A stretch of 64,000 nucleotides of DNA, from the NCBI GenBank assembly GCA_030765055.1, contig CM060953.1, forward strand, positions 73,266,336-73,330,335, written 5' to 3'. Position numbers and translations under genes: made by a program. The stretch is from Mantis religiosa (taxonomy: Eukaryota; Arthropoda; Insecta; Mantodea; Mantidae). Below, piece after piece: positions 23,871-34,457 of the stretch (positions within the stretch are counted from its first letter, which is position 1; the number at the start of each line of letters is the position of its first letter). Under the pieces are notes generated by a model. The model was given only the letters and a program-made list of their open reading frames with translations, had not been told where the DNA came from and ran no database searches.

Positions 23871-23962
<92 letters not shown>
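23871..23962. repeat. (AC)n then (AT)n microsatellite
   Basis: About 31 AC repeats are followed directly by 15 AT repeats. The AT end abuts LINE coding sequence on the minus strand. Confidence 0.98.
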
Positions 23963-23967
<5 letters not shown>

Positions 23968-24430
23968 ATGCTGTAAATGTTAATGCATTTAATGTTTTAT
24001 AAACATTTCTACACGAATCCATCTTTTTTAGTTTACAAGTTATTCTTATGGCATATTTCTGGAGTCTTAATATTCTTATCATCGATTTTTTCTGCGCATT
24101 TCCCCATAATACCACACCATAGCATAAATGAGAGTGTATGACTGCATAGTAAATTTGTATCAGAGTTTCTCTATCCATTTGTTGCGCTGCCTGTTTTAAA
24201 ATATATAGTCCCATATTTATTTTCTTTACCACTTTCCCAATGTGTTGTTTCCAATTTAGTTTGTTATCTATGATTAGTCCAAGGAAGTTTTTTTTTGTTA
24301 CTTCTTGTAATTTTTATTATCTAATGTTAATTTCATATGTGATTGGCTTTCTTTGTTTAATGTGATTTGCATTCATTCTGCTTTACTTGTACTTATTACC
24401 ATGCCTTGTTTTCCTAACTCACTACTAACT
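23963..24430 (-). pseudogene. LINE reverse transcriptase C-terminal fragment
   Basis: On the minus strand, FLGLIIDNKLNWKQHI is followed, after running through VVKKINMGLYILKQAA, by LIQIYYAVIHSHLCYG. Then come VVLWGNAQKKSMIRILRLQK and NVYKTLNALTFTALYIY, where the frame enters the AT microsatellite. This is the thumb and post-RT region of a jockey-like LINE. The RT active-site part upstream is missing and a few stops interrupt the start. It is not the same copy as 15150-16475. Confidence 0.82.
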
Positions 24431-25097
24431 TGCATACTACTACATGCATACTATAATGAACGGGTATTTCATAAGAGCAGTTGTCATTAAAATATTTATC
24501 TACAACATTCTAAAGTGTTTTCGTCGTAACAAATAGAAAGCCTGAATTACCTCCAAGACACAGTCTGCTGACAAACCTTCCACCAGGGACGATAAAATAA
24601 AGGCGGATACATCGGTCCAAAGGCGAGAAGCATTCAACAGAGTGCTTCACAAATGATGTAATCACGTTACTGTCAGTCAACACCTAGTTGTTCATTAGAA
24701 CAACTTGTTTGGCAGCGAGTAGTGAGGCAGATAAACACTGCGGACAATATTACGTCCGGCTGGGGTTGGCTTTTTCCTGAGTTTGCCCCAATTCACTTGC
24801 GTCATTTGGAGCTGAAGCGGAAACCCACCTTTACTCGTAAAATAGACAAGCAATTTGTAATGACAACTGCTTTTGCCTCACATGCACATTGCACGCCTCA
24901 ACCAAATTAGTTCAATCATTCAGCCAGAGATGACATGCACAGTTTCACGAGCATTTGCAGTTGCAGCAGGCAAGGACTTTGTTCCCTATTGCTCTAATTT
25001 GACGAAATTCTATGCAATTCTCCACACAAGGTACATGCTCTGCTAGTATACCATTGAAGATCTAAACATGAAACATGCAAGGTGAATTTAGTTGTTA
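24431..25097. other. No recognised gene
   Basis: No shared repeat or coding resemblance. Some LINE coding traces may extend to about 24420. Confidence 0.35.
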
Positions 25098-25485
25098 CTA
25101 TTTTGAATCGACCACAGTATTCATTTCAAATTGTAAGTTTCGATAATAATCAAGGATGTACTCTTTGGGGAAATTTAGCATTCTAATTTTATTATAGATA
25201 TTAGGAGTCCAGTAACAGAAAGGTAGCACTGGAAGTAAATTAATCTCTTTGGTAGTCAACTTTATCCTCAGAGGAAGGGATGATGGCACACCCAAAGAGT
25301 GACAGGATCTCAACGACGATAAGCGCTATCAAGGAAGTGACTCTTAAAGCTTTCAATGTGGCACCAATGCTTAATTTTACCTGTACCATTCTCAACATCG
25401 AAGTCTCGTGGCAGCGTAGAAAGGTTCCATAATAAAGGGTTCTAGAAGTCTCATCAGACACCAGGTAAACCTCCCCAGAGGACAA
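25098..25485 (-). other. Two overlapping protein-like frames, unidentified
   Basis: Two minus-strand frames (25485-25240 and 25313-25098) overlap by about 70 bases. The first has a hydrophobic stretch (SLIALIVVEILSLFGCAIIP) and the second a tyrosine-rich region (FPKEYILDYYRNLQFEMN). Together they look more protein-like than most chance frames here, but I do not recognise them and no splice context is evident. A decayed gene fragment or chance are both possible. Confidence 0.2.
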
Positions 25486-25779
25486 GGCACAAAATAGCAG
25501 CCTTATCGCCCGGTTTTACAAATCTGAAGCAGATCAAAGGAAATTTTGGGGAAGGAAAATGACAGTAAAAATGAAGATTGCAATATATTAGAATAGATTA
25601 TATTTGCATTCAGTGGGTTTACTTGTAGCCACAAATAACTGTGAACATTGAACTAGTCCGAGGTATACAGTTTCACAGCTTATGTACTTGAAAATTTAAC
25701 TTAAGAGGTACATTGTCTAAGCCAATATGAAAAGGAATATGGAAACTTAGTATTTTATATTGGATTTGCAATGGCTACC

Positions 25780-25990
25780 ATTTATTGTCATTTATTAAAT
25801 ACATATACATTTAAAAGGTGTTATATCCAGTATTTAATTTGTGGTTTTAACTTTTATAATATCCTGATGATGGGAGAGATGCACACTCCCGAAACGTTGA
25901 TATCTAATCATCTTTTCACCTGGCTGGCTGGCCGAGAAGAAAGTGAGCGTATTCGTCGCCAGGAAAGCTTCAGGTCTTATGTTACATAAG
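25780..25990 (+). mobile_element. Penelope-like element terminal fragment (tentative)
   Basis: A hammerhead-like motif (25859-25903) is followed by a frame reading HLFTWLAGREESERIRRQES and SYVT before a stop at 25989. A hammerhead motif followed by a short conserved tail is the arrangement I recall from the terminal repeats of Penelope-like retroelements. No reverse transcriptase or GIY-YIG sequence lies nearby, so only an end is present. Confidence 0.5.
25859..25903 (+). ncRNA. Hammerhead-ribozyme-like motif
   Basis: The core CTGATGA (25864-25870) and GAAAC (25891-25895) flank a perfect 5-bp stem II, GGGAG (25872-25876) with CTCCC (25886-25890). Stem I pairs ATATC (25859-25863) with GATAT (25899-25903), again perfectly. 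Stem III is only AC with GT, and the cleavage site would follow the T at 25898 (GTT triplet, allowed by the NUH rule). One extra T at 25871 sits between the core and stem II. Penelope-like elements are known to carry hammerheads with very short stem III. Activity is not shown. Confidence 0.65.
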
Positions 25991-27231
25991 CATTGTCAGG
26001 ATAATTGGTCATTCAAATAACCTTGTAAAGAATAACACAATTTTGAGCATAAGTAATTTCTAAAATCATTTTTAAAGACACTGAAATTATCAGTTTTCTT
26101 TTTTGAGGTCATTAGGGACAGCACCAAATGTTTTGATGGTTTCATGGTGCGCAGTTTTCTGGAAGAAAGAAAGTTTAGCACTGGGTTAATGGATGTTACA
26201 CTTTTGTGTAGTGTTTATCCTATGAATTTGTTAAAAATGTGGCTCGATTGCATGAGGTGGAGAGGAAGATTAGAGAAGGAAGAAGGAGAAGAAGTTATTA
26301 GTGTTCCTCCAGTTAATAATCAAACCAAAACGCCACTCACAGTTTCATTTTATTCATGAAAATTTGGACATTTACCACTGGTAGAGTCATTGTCAATTAT
26401 TTTTCTTTCATTTGTTTAACATTTGTGTAAAGTTGTTTTGTGTTGTATCCTTTATGTTCAGCATACATTTTATTAGCTGTTTGGTACTATCTCGTATTTT
26501 ATTGCTTCGTTAAAACTTTTCAATAATGTGAATTTTTCTCACGCTCAGTTGCATCACAGTCGTTTACTCCTTGAAATACCTGCACTTGCAGAGAGAAGAG
26601 TCCTTTGTCCAAATTTTAAAATGAAACTGGAAAAAAAATGTGACAAACGAGATCTACATTTGCCATGCACTATGTTTTGACCTATTATTTGCCAGTCATA
26701 CAAATTTCTTATAAAGGAGGAATACTTTACTTGATATATGCATTCGATAATCATGCAGATATCTTTGCAATAACTTATGTACTATGTAGTTTGAAAAACA
26801 AGAAGAAGAGAAATGAATACGTGCAGATTATTTATGAATTATGATATAATGCCAAAATTCTTAATGCAGTATATTTCCTTGACTATCTAAGCCTTAGAAA
26901 ATAATAAGTTTAGTTGCAATCACAATACTACAACCTGATATGATGCAATCTGATGACTTTCTCTACTCACTATTTGCAGTGCATTTCTATTAAGGCTAAT
27001 TCTGTGTACTTCTTGATTGTAAATATAACATTAAATCAAAATATTTACACTGCGTCATACACAGGTATAAGAACAATATATATTAAGAATAAGATGGCTG
27101 TGGAACTCAATGTCTCTTACTTGAGCCAGAGGAAAGGCCAAAGGCATTTATCATCTGAAAAAATATGCAACAATTTGAAAATTAAAAGCCACAACAAAGA
27201 ATAACTCATGATATCAAGGTTTTTCGACATA
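25991..27231. other. AT-rich DNA, nothing recognised
   Basis: Short frames (26144-26359, 26953-27204) have no motifs. Confidence 0.4.
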
Positions 27232-27235
27232 ACTG

Positions 27236-27340
27236 ATATGCTTGACGATCGCCCACCGCTGCCTTGCGTATGTGGGCGTGAGGCCGGCAGTCGGGTTGGC
27301 GGGCTCAAGTTTACTTTGGGCTATTAAGCCATGGGTTGGT
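27236..27340 (+). mobile_element. SINE family F fragment
   Basis: CGATCGCCCACCGCTGCCTT, GCGTATGTGGGC and CAGTCGGGTTGGC match, in opposite orientation, the end of the repeat at 22014-22335. The head is missing. Confidence 0.6.
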
Positions 27341-28049
27341 GGATATGCTCGAGTTTTTCTGTCATTTTATTAGTTATTCAGATAGAAGACGATATTCACT
27401 GAAAATTCAAAATATACCTACATGTTATCGTTCAAATAATTTTATTCAAAATCTTGAACGGTTTTTGAGAAAAGCCAATATTGTCGTGCATGTTGTACGA
27501 CAGGAAAAGCTGGGCTTATCTTGAATTTCTTGAGTTATAATATCCCCAAATAAAGAGGCAAACAGAGAAAGAGACACACAAATGCTTTCATACACACTGA
27601 CTTTACGCTTAGAGTCAGAAATTTTAAAAAGAATATCTCGGGTGAAATTTTGGTATAGTAAGTTTACGTAAAATGCCATAATTCCTTTTTAGGTAAACGG
27701 GGGAATAGCTTGGGTGGTGTCTATGTTTTGCATTCGGCAAGTTGTGATGAAATGTATTCTCTCGTCGACCATTTTGCCACATGAGAAATTCTCAAAGTGT
27801 TCCTCAGGTCGCTAATAATGATAATTACATAGCAATTACGCATACTGAATTTGAAAATTTCCATTTCGCATCACGCCTACTTCATTTCCCTTCACATTTA
27901 ACCTAGTTAGCTGTTTCAAGAATTTAATTGTTGGTGGAGATCTTGGCGCGTAATGGCATGGAATATGCTCTGTAAGCCTTTATCTTCCGTATTGGAAGCG
28001 GTCTCCGAATCCCGGGCAGCCGCAGTTAGTTATTTGTAACCCCTCAGGA
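27341..28049. other. No recognised gene
   Basis: No shared repeat or coding resemblance was found. Confidence 0.4.
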
Positions 28050-28059
28050 CCGAAACGGG

Positions 28060-28061
<2 letters not shown>

Positions 28062-28135
<74 letters not shown>

Positions 28136-28150
28136 TCCCTCTCTCTCTTT
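28062..28150. repeat. (CT)n microsatellite
   Basis: About 40 CT repeats with two CCCTCT interruptions near the right end. It lies within the target duplication of the neighbouring SINE B. Confidence 0.97.
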
Positions 28151-28381
28151 TTTAAATTTACGTCTTTCAACGTTAAGTCATATCGGACGATGAATGAAAT
28201 GGTGAAATGACGCTCAAATGAGTCCGGGGATCATGGAGCTTGAGTTACCTGACATTCTTATATCAGGATAAGCGAAAACCCCGGAAAAACATTATCCAGG
28301 TAACTCACCCTAACCGAGATTCAAACTCGTGACTTCTTGAACGTGAGACAGACACTCTGCCACCTCGCTACCGAGGCGGGG
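28062..28381 (-). mobile_element. SINE family B with (CT)n tail and 12-bp duplication
   Basis: The SINE B head is at the right (CTCGCTACCGAGGCGGGG near 28366-28381; degraded box B complement GAGATTCAAACTCG near 28315). Its 3' end, AAATTTACGTCTTTCAACG, is near 28154. The 12-bp CCGAAACGGGAT occurs at 28050-28061 and again at 28382-28393. The duplication encloses both the SINE and the (CT)n array beside it, so the array, (GA)n on the SINE strand, occupies the place of the SINE's 3' tail. Confidence 0.9.
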
Positions 28382-28393
28382 CCGAAACGGGAT

Positions 28394-29361
28394 GGTTTCT
28401 GAGCTTCTACCGTAGAGTTTATAGCTGAACCTATAGTGACCGTGCCCTCTTCTGTCGTGTCTCCTATGCCAGACCACTCTTAGTCTCCTATCACCACAAT
28501 CCTTCCTCCCATACCATCTCCGAGCCTTTCTTACGTCTCATATCTACAAGTAAGAAATAACTAATCAGTAACTTGTGAAATGTATTAGTCCATTGCAGCC
28601 CTTCTGAACATTCAAGTAATGTTACCTTAGCTGGCATTCCCAATGTAATTTTACTGTTTAATTATAATTCTGTAATTGGTTCTGTATTTGTTTCATTTCT
28701 TTATACACGAAAAGATTCAGAGGTGTAATCGACTATGTTTACATGGAGTATCCAATGCTGTGGATGCCTTGGTCTTTTGTTTGCCGAAGTACCATGCCTG
28801 AAGAACCTTTCGCCTTCAAGCTGATAAGTTAATTACAAGCGCTAACTACAGCCAGCTAAAAATCTCCATTCAAGGGTTTCGCTTTATCCAGAATGTTACT
28901 TGACACTTCCTTGGAGTTTGTTACCGAAGTGCCATCAAGGCGAGGGTGTCTTCTTATCGGTTTTCTTTCCCCTAGAAGGCGGCAACATCAACAACAGTAA
29001 TAAGCTTACAAGGAGCATAGCCATCTTCACCTTGGTTCTACATCGATCAATTGCGCTGCGCAACAACAGGTCGGCTATAATATCCATTACAGAAACCTCT
29101 ACCAAAGAATTAGGTCGTTCATTTCTCCATTTTGTTCTTTCTTTCCGTTTTATTTTCTTTCCATCGTATTGCTCCCATCGGTTCCTTTCCAATTTCATCA
29201 TTGTAATAGAACCGTGATCTCAAGAGGAATTATTGATGACGTCACTTCGGAATCTGTGCCTTTTCAGTGGCGTGACACCTTTCAGAGGTTTCAGATTACT
29301 CATGCCGTTACATTCGAGGAAAGATTGCTGTAACAATTGCAGTTTCGATTTCACTTTTACG
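28394..29361. other. No recognised gene
   Basis: Frames at 28900-29217 (plus) and 28935-29201 (minus) overlap and show no family motif. The minus one has a hydrophobic leucine run that comes from CTT/AAG-rich DNA. Confidence 0.4.
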
Positions 29362-30450
29362 GAGCACTATAGGATAATCCAAAAAGACCATTTAGCTTTA
29401 ATATATACACAAAAACATATCATTAAAAGTAATATGTCGGATGAAAAATTAAAACTTATTTATTTTTCTACATAATCTCCTCCAGCATTTAAGCATTTGA
29501 TATTGTGACTTTGTGGTTTCGTGAAATCAAAAGTCCAATTGCACAAACTCAAAATGTTCTTTATTTCCACCGAATTACAGTTGGAACACTTGCTGATTAC
29601 ATAGGATTACGTAGCGCACACAATTACATTCCACAGTTCGTCTGTCATACGTCCACTGCATCCCTTATATACGCAGATCGCTGTGTCTGGAAGTTTCGTG
29701 GCTCAGTGAATCATCCCGATGGTTCGAGACGTTAGGGGAAGAGGAAAGAGACGGACAGTGCCTAGTGACACTTTCCTAACCATCCCCTATGTTAGCGCTA
29801 CAAGACAAATGAATGGGCGTTGTCTGAATGCCTCCTGTCCCCTACCTAGCTCCAGTTGGTCTTGCCTTCCGATAATTGGGTGAATTATTGAATTCTGTAA
29901 TTTATTTCATAAAATTTTTGTAATTCTGTAGTTTGTTATCCACAGTGACGATACACGGCACCCATCTTGCGCAAAGCTTTTTCATGTTGAATTCCTGATA
30001 CAAGATGTGACGAATACGTTCCTTTGAAATTCCAAAAGCATTTAGCAATTTTACGCAACTTTGTACGCCAATCTTGCAAAGTTATCTCATACATTTGTTC
30101 CATAATTTCCGGTGTAGTTACAGTTTTTGGCCTCCTTCGCGTGGATCGTGTTGGATGATTTCTTGGCCACGTTTAAAATCGGTTTCCCATTTCATCACAT
30201 TGGAAACTGAACACTGAGAGTCATTATGCACCTTTACAATCTGCAAATGAATTTCTTTGAGTGTTAGGCCTTCTTTTGCGAAGAATTTAAAAAAAAATCA
30301 ATTTAATATACTCCCACCAAAAACAGCAAAAACTATTGCACCTAATGCTCGAATTTCTCCATTTTGAAAGCGATTTGTACCTCCGCTGCTTCACACAACT
30401 GCCTACAGTCAACTATTAATTGGAATGACTTGTAACTTTATACAGGGTCT
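29362..30450 (-). mobile_element. Mariner-like element, deleted and split by an LTR
   Basis: On the minus strand the N-terminal transposase part lies right of the LTR. It has EFFAKEGLTLKEIHLQI, an SVSNVMKWETDFKRGQE helix-turn-helix segment, then ISKERIRHILYQEFNMKKLC and ARWVPCIVT. Left of the LTR is the C-terminal signature CLNAGGDYVEK (near 29490-29460). The catalytic domain between them is deleted. The solo LTR at 29504-29883 sits in the gap. Terminal inverted repeats were not identified, so the ends are approximate. Confidence 0.75.
29504..29883 (-). mobile_element. Solo LTR, subfamily 2
   Basis: TGTGACTTTGTGGTTTCG starts at 29504 after ATAT (29500-29503). The copy shares the TGTTCTTTATTTCCACCGAA block and the ATAATTGGGTGA end with 60530-61026, but the final CA and the right-hand ATAT are lost. 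On the minus strand it has a TATA-like TATATAAGG and an AATAAAGAACATTTT polyadenylation signal. It is inserted in a mariner remnant. Confidence 0.82.
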
Positions 30451-30544
30451 ATTAACATGTGTACCAACTTAAGGGAAAAAACTCATGCAAGTAGTGCCGC
30501 GATCTCTGGGTGACGCCGAAAACGTTCAGATAACCCAAGTGTGT

Positions 30545-30655
30545 GCCCACCTCGGTAGCGTAGATGGTAGTGCCTCATGTTCAAGAGGTCCCGAATGGGA
30601 ATCTCAGTTAGAAGTAGTTACCAGGTTCCTTATCCTTAACGATTAATGTTGGTAA
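30545..30655 (+). mobile_element. SINE family B, head fragment
   Basis: GCCCACCTCGGTAGCGTAGA, then a deleted and mutated box B (GAATGGGAATCTCAG), then ACCAGGTTCCTTATCCTTAA. Degraded and truncated at its 3' side. Confidence 0.75.
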
Positions 30656-33600
30656 TATAAGAATCATGGCTTCCAAGATAGTTTCAGCTAAAATAAAGTT
30701 CTTTAAAATAATCATGCACTGTTCATGTGTCCCAAAATTCATATTAGATAATACTTTGAGATCATTGTTTGTATCCATATACTTCTGGAAGGCTGGCCAT
30801 CAGGAGTATCATTCAGTTTCTAAATTATTAAGTTTTACGGAAAATTAGTTCCATTATTAAGAAGAATCAAAGGATTTTCCACCGAAATATTGTAGAAAAT
30901 ATATACGATTCCGATATGAATATACTGCAATGACTTTGTCTGTACACCTAAACTATTTTATGTAAAAATGGAGCACTACCTGCATGTTGCAATTTATTTT
31001 TTTTATAGAAACATTCTTAAATGGTACATAACACAGATGTAACTTATGAAACTGTACTGCTGAATGTGCAGCTTATTAAGCTGTAGGTCTATTGCTCCTA
31101 CCAAGTAATACCTTACAATTAAAGTATTATTAATTCTATGTATCTTTTTCAGGTGAGTGCATTACGATGCCTATTTCAAACGCAAGTGACAACATTGCTG
31201 CAAAATTCTAGGTGAGTGCTGGAATAACCTTATTTTAAATATAAGGTTCTCACTTTTTGCTTGCATGCATCAGTTGTTTTATATTCTTTACTCACCCTAA
31301 TCCTTAAGAACTCTGCAATATATGCTTGGGACAAGTTATAATTTCCACGCATCTATACAAAAGTTTTGTGCTCGTATCCTTTCATGAAATTTAATATACA
31401 GTGGCTTTATTAGCCTCAAATTTTTAGGTAGATGTAGTGAAATGCACCTTTTATGTCATTTTATCTTATATTTCCCCGAGAAAGTGTATGGCATTTTTCT
31501 TTTGCACCCAATACTTACAAAGTTTGTTATTTAAAATGGAGTGTTTGCTCTCAGGTGTAATATTAGATAATCTAACTGTCCTGTTCAATTATGCTGAATG
31601 AAAAGTCGTATTAATGCTAAGAACACAGTATTTTATTTTGCTAAAATTTCTCACACTCTAGTACTTCATTATTTTAGGAGAGAAAGAAATATAAATAAGA
31701 ACTTCGTTTCTATGACATCTCCTGAAAGTTGACGCGCAATATTTCAACTTATTTTAACGTAGTAATATATGTAAAAATTCTGATTTTATAAAAAACAAGG
31801 AAGTCTGGTGTTGAAACAAGCTACTTGTACGCCTTCTTTCATTAGTTGAAAATATAGGAATAAATTATATTTCTACATATAAGAAAGTCTTGTTTCAAAC
31901 ACCTAATCACTATATAATTAAAGCTGTATCAATTTATTTAGGATAAAAATATTTTATTTTTGAAACATTTGCAAATTGAATTCAAGAATGTTTACAGGCC
32001 ATACAATCCATACAATGTAGGAATGCTATGGACGAATGCACTTTGATAATATCTGCTAAGCGTGGGCAGTATTGCTTATATTTTTTATTCATTTATTATC
32101 TTAATAAATTAAAATTGTAGCCCTTAAGGCTTATTAACTTAATAAGTGCCGTACAATAATATCAAACGGGCTTGTGACTTTTATCATTCATACTTAGATC
32201 TTCTAATACAGACCAAACCTGCAATAGAAAGTGTGGGACACTTAAATAATCGTAACTATATTCCTATCGATAACTAAGGAACACTCCATGTTAGAGATGA
32301 CGGTTATTTCAGTTTTTAGCAGCATTAAATTCAAACTACTTACTAGTAATCTCTGTTTCATATAACCTTGCCCCTCTGACATGTATCACTCCGCGTGCAA
32401 CTACCTTTCCCCTCATCCTAATTGGCTAATGCTTTCGCGCCATAGGCCATAGGCGGTGCCTTCCCGTCACATTTAAAAGTGTACTAAACATCATAATAAT
32501 TGCCAGGAAGATAGACAAAATCATACAAATAAGAATTTGAAGGCATGTAAAAAATGAAGTTTACAATGAAACTGAGCAAGTTGTAACTGAATGAATGAGC
32601 AATGCAACTGAAACAAGTTTATAATGAAAAGCCTTCGGCCTTTTGCATTGAGATTTTTAAAAACAACACACGTACCTTGCAAAAATGCTGTCTTTCAGTC
32701 TTAAAAGTCGTATCACGCCATATTTGTGTGTCCTTCGTTCACCCAAGTCTCGCCAAGGTAGTATATTTTGCGATTTGTATCCCGGTACAGTCTGATTGTC
32801 CTTAAATAACGCCTTCGCCACACAGCAATATCACCCCTGGAGTGGTAAGTTTTCCTGTTCTCTCAATTTCATGTCGCGATGCTCCTACGTATCTAACACA
32901 CCTGTCAGTTCAGAGCACAGCTGTTCGACTTCTCTCACTGACAAAGACGGATTCTTTTCTGTGGGTGCATTAAACACATGCAACACAATTACTTTTTCGC
33001 TGCTTTGTAAAGGTTTTCCCTTGCGATGCTTCAGCGAGAAACTGGCGCTAGTCTCTGCCATTATACATATAATAAGTAAGTACACGCGCAATAAAATATA
33101 AAAAAAAAAAATATTTAGCTCTCGCACTCGGCACACCACACCTTCGAAAGGCCATATATCACTAATCCAGTTCAAAACAAGGTAAGTGATAATAGTCATG
33201 TAAACAAATATGTCATCACTACCGCTAAATCACGTGCTATCGTGTCGTGTGCTTGAGAGGAAAAGAACTTCCTCTTTACTTCGTCTCAGAATTAACATGC
33301 ATTTCAGATAAATCAATTCTGTTACGTAATATATTTAATTCAAGAGTTACGAAAATATAAATTTGACAATTCTCTTCCAACATATAAAGATATATCACCA
33401 TGTGAAATTAGGAACTAATTTTTACCGCACAACGGTGTACACTACAACAGCAGGCAATGAGAGGTGATAAGGTCACGTGACTGTTTAGAGATACGGGGTA
33501 AGCTTATGTGAAACAAGGATAGACGGATTCATTGATTCCACTCAGTCACTCCCTCACTCACTCACTCACTCATTAACTCACCCATAAGTAACGTGGGAAT

Positions 33601-33886
33601 TTAAGACCGAAAGTACCACATAAAGGACAATGATCTGGGCAGGCATATTCATTATCCACGGCCCGGCGGTGGCCGCATTTATATGCTAATTTTACTAAAT
33701 CATATATCAGTTTTCACATTCTTTGAAATTATTGTTTATTTTAAAAGCATTTTAGTAATTTTCTAGCCTTTTTCAAACAGTTTAAGTTAACAGAACTCGG
33801 GCCATTATTATATCAACAGTTAAAATTATTCAATAAGCTTCCTCTGGAAATAAAAGGACTGCCACAAAACAAATTTTTTATAGTAT
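30656..33886. other. Long AT-rich stretch, nothing recognised
   Basis: More than 3 kb without an assignable element. Frames at 32602-32805, 32796-33101 and 32885-33199 overlap on both strands. A short (CACT)n patch lies at about 33546-33572. If the window has host intronic or intergenic unique DNA, this is a good candidate. Confidence 0.45.
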
Positions 33887-34457
33887 TGTGACTTTGTGGG
33901 TTCGTAGAATTAAAATTCCAATTTGCCGAAATTCTAAATGTTCTTTATTTCCGTCGAAATACACTGTTCAATTCTCACGTAACAACATTACATCAGATAC
34001 ACAGTCTTCCAAGGTAGATGACAATAACAAACAGCGTTCAGTTTACAACATTCCTCAGCTGACTCTCGTGTTACAGCTACACTCTCGTTACACACAACTG
34101 ACTCATCACTAGCCATGGCTTCTTTTTATACACCCATTCATGAGTTCCAGACTGTTCTGTCAATCACTAGATTTTTCTGGAATAATGACGTAATCCGAAA
34201 ATTCTATGACCTTCGAGGAACGTGAAACCCTATCTGTGCCGGCAAATCTTTCACCTCTGTGACAAACTTTCCCTATCTTGTTTAGCGGCGCTATCGTTAA
34301 TTGTTGGCGCTTTGTGAACGCTAGCCGCGCATCAGTTCCTTTCTGTACACTAGCCATGCGATTGTTAACTACTTATGCAAGCTCTTTATTACCGTGAAAC
34401 AATTGCCACCGTCTGTTTTCTATTTGTGCGGAAACTTTTATGCCTGTTGCCGCGACA
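33887..34457 (-). mobile_element. Solo LTR, subfamily 1
   Basis: Begins TGTGACTTTGTGGGTTCGTA and ends CCGCGACA, a TG...CA boundary in LTR style. The flanks are GTAT and ATAT, one mismatch from the family's 4-bp duplication. Read on the minus strand, it has a TATA-like GTATAAAAAG (near 34125-34116) and an AATAAAGAACATTT signal (near 33950). No internal retrotransposon sequence adjoins it. Confidence 0.85.

Noticed and set aside
31141..31215. Repeated AGGTGAGTG words that resemble splice donors
   Set aside because: No exon-like coding sequence lies upstream of either and no acceptor context could be matched.
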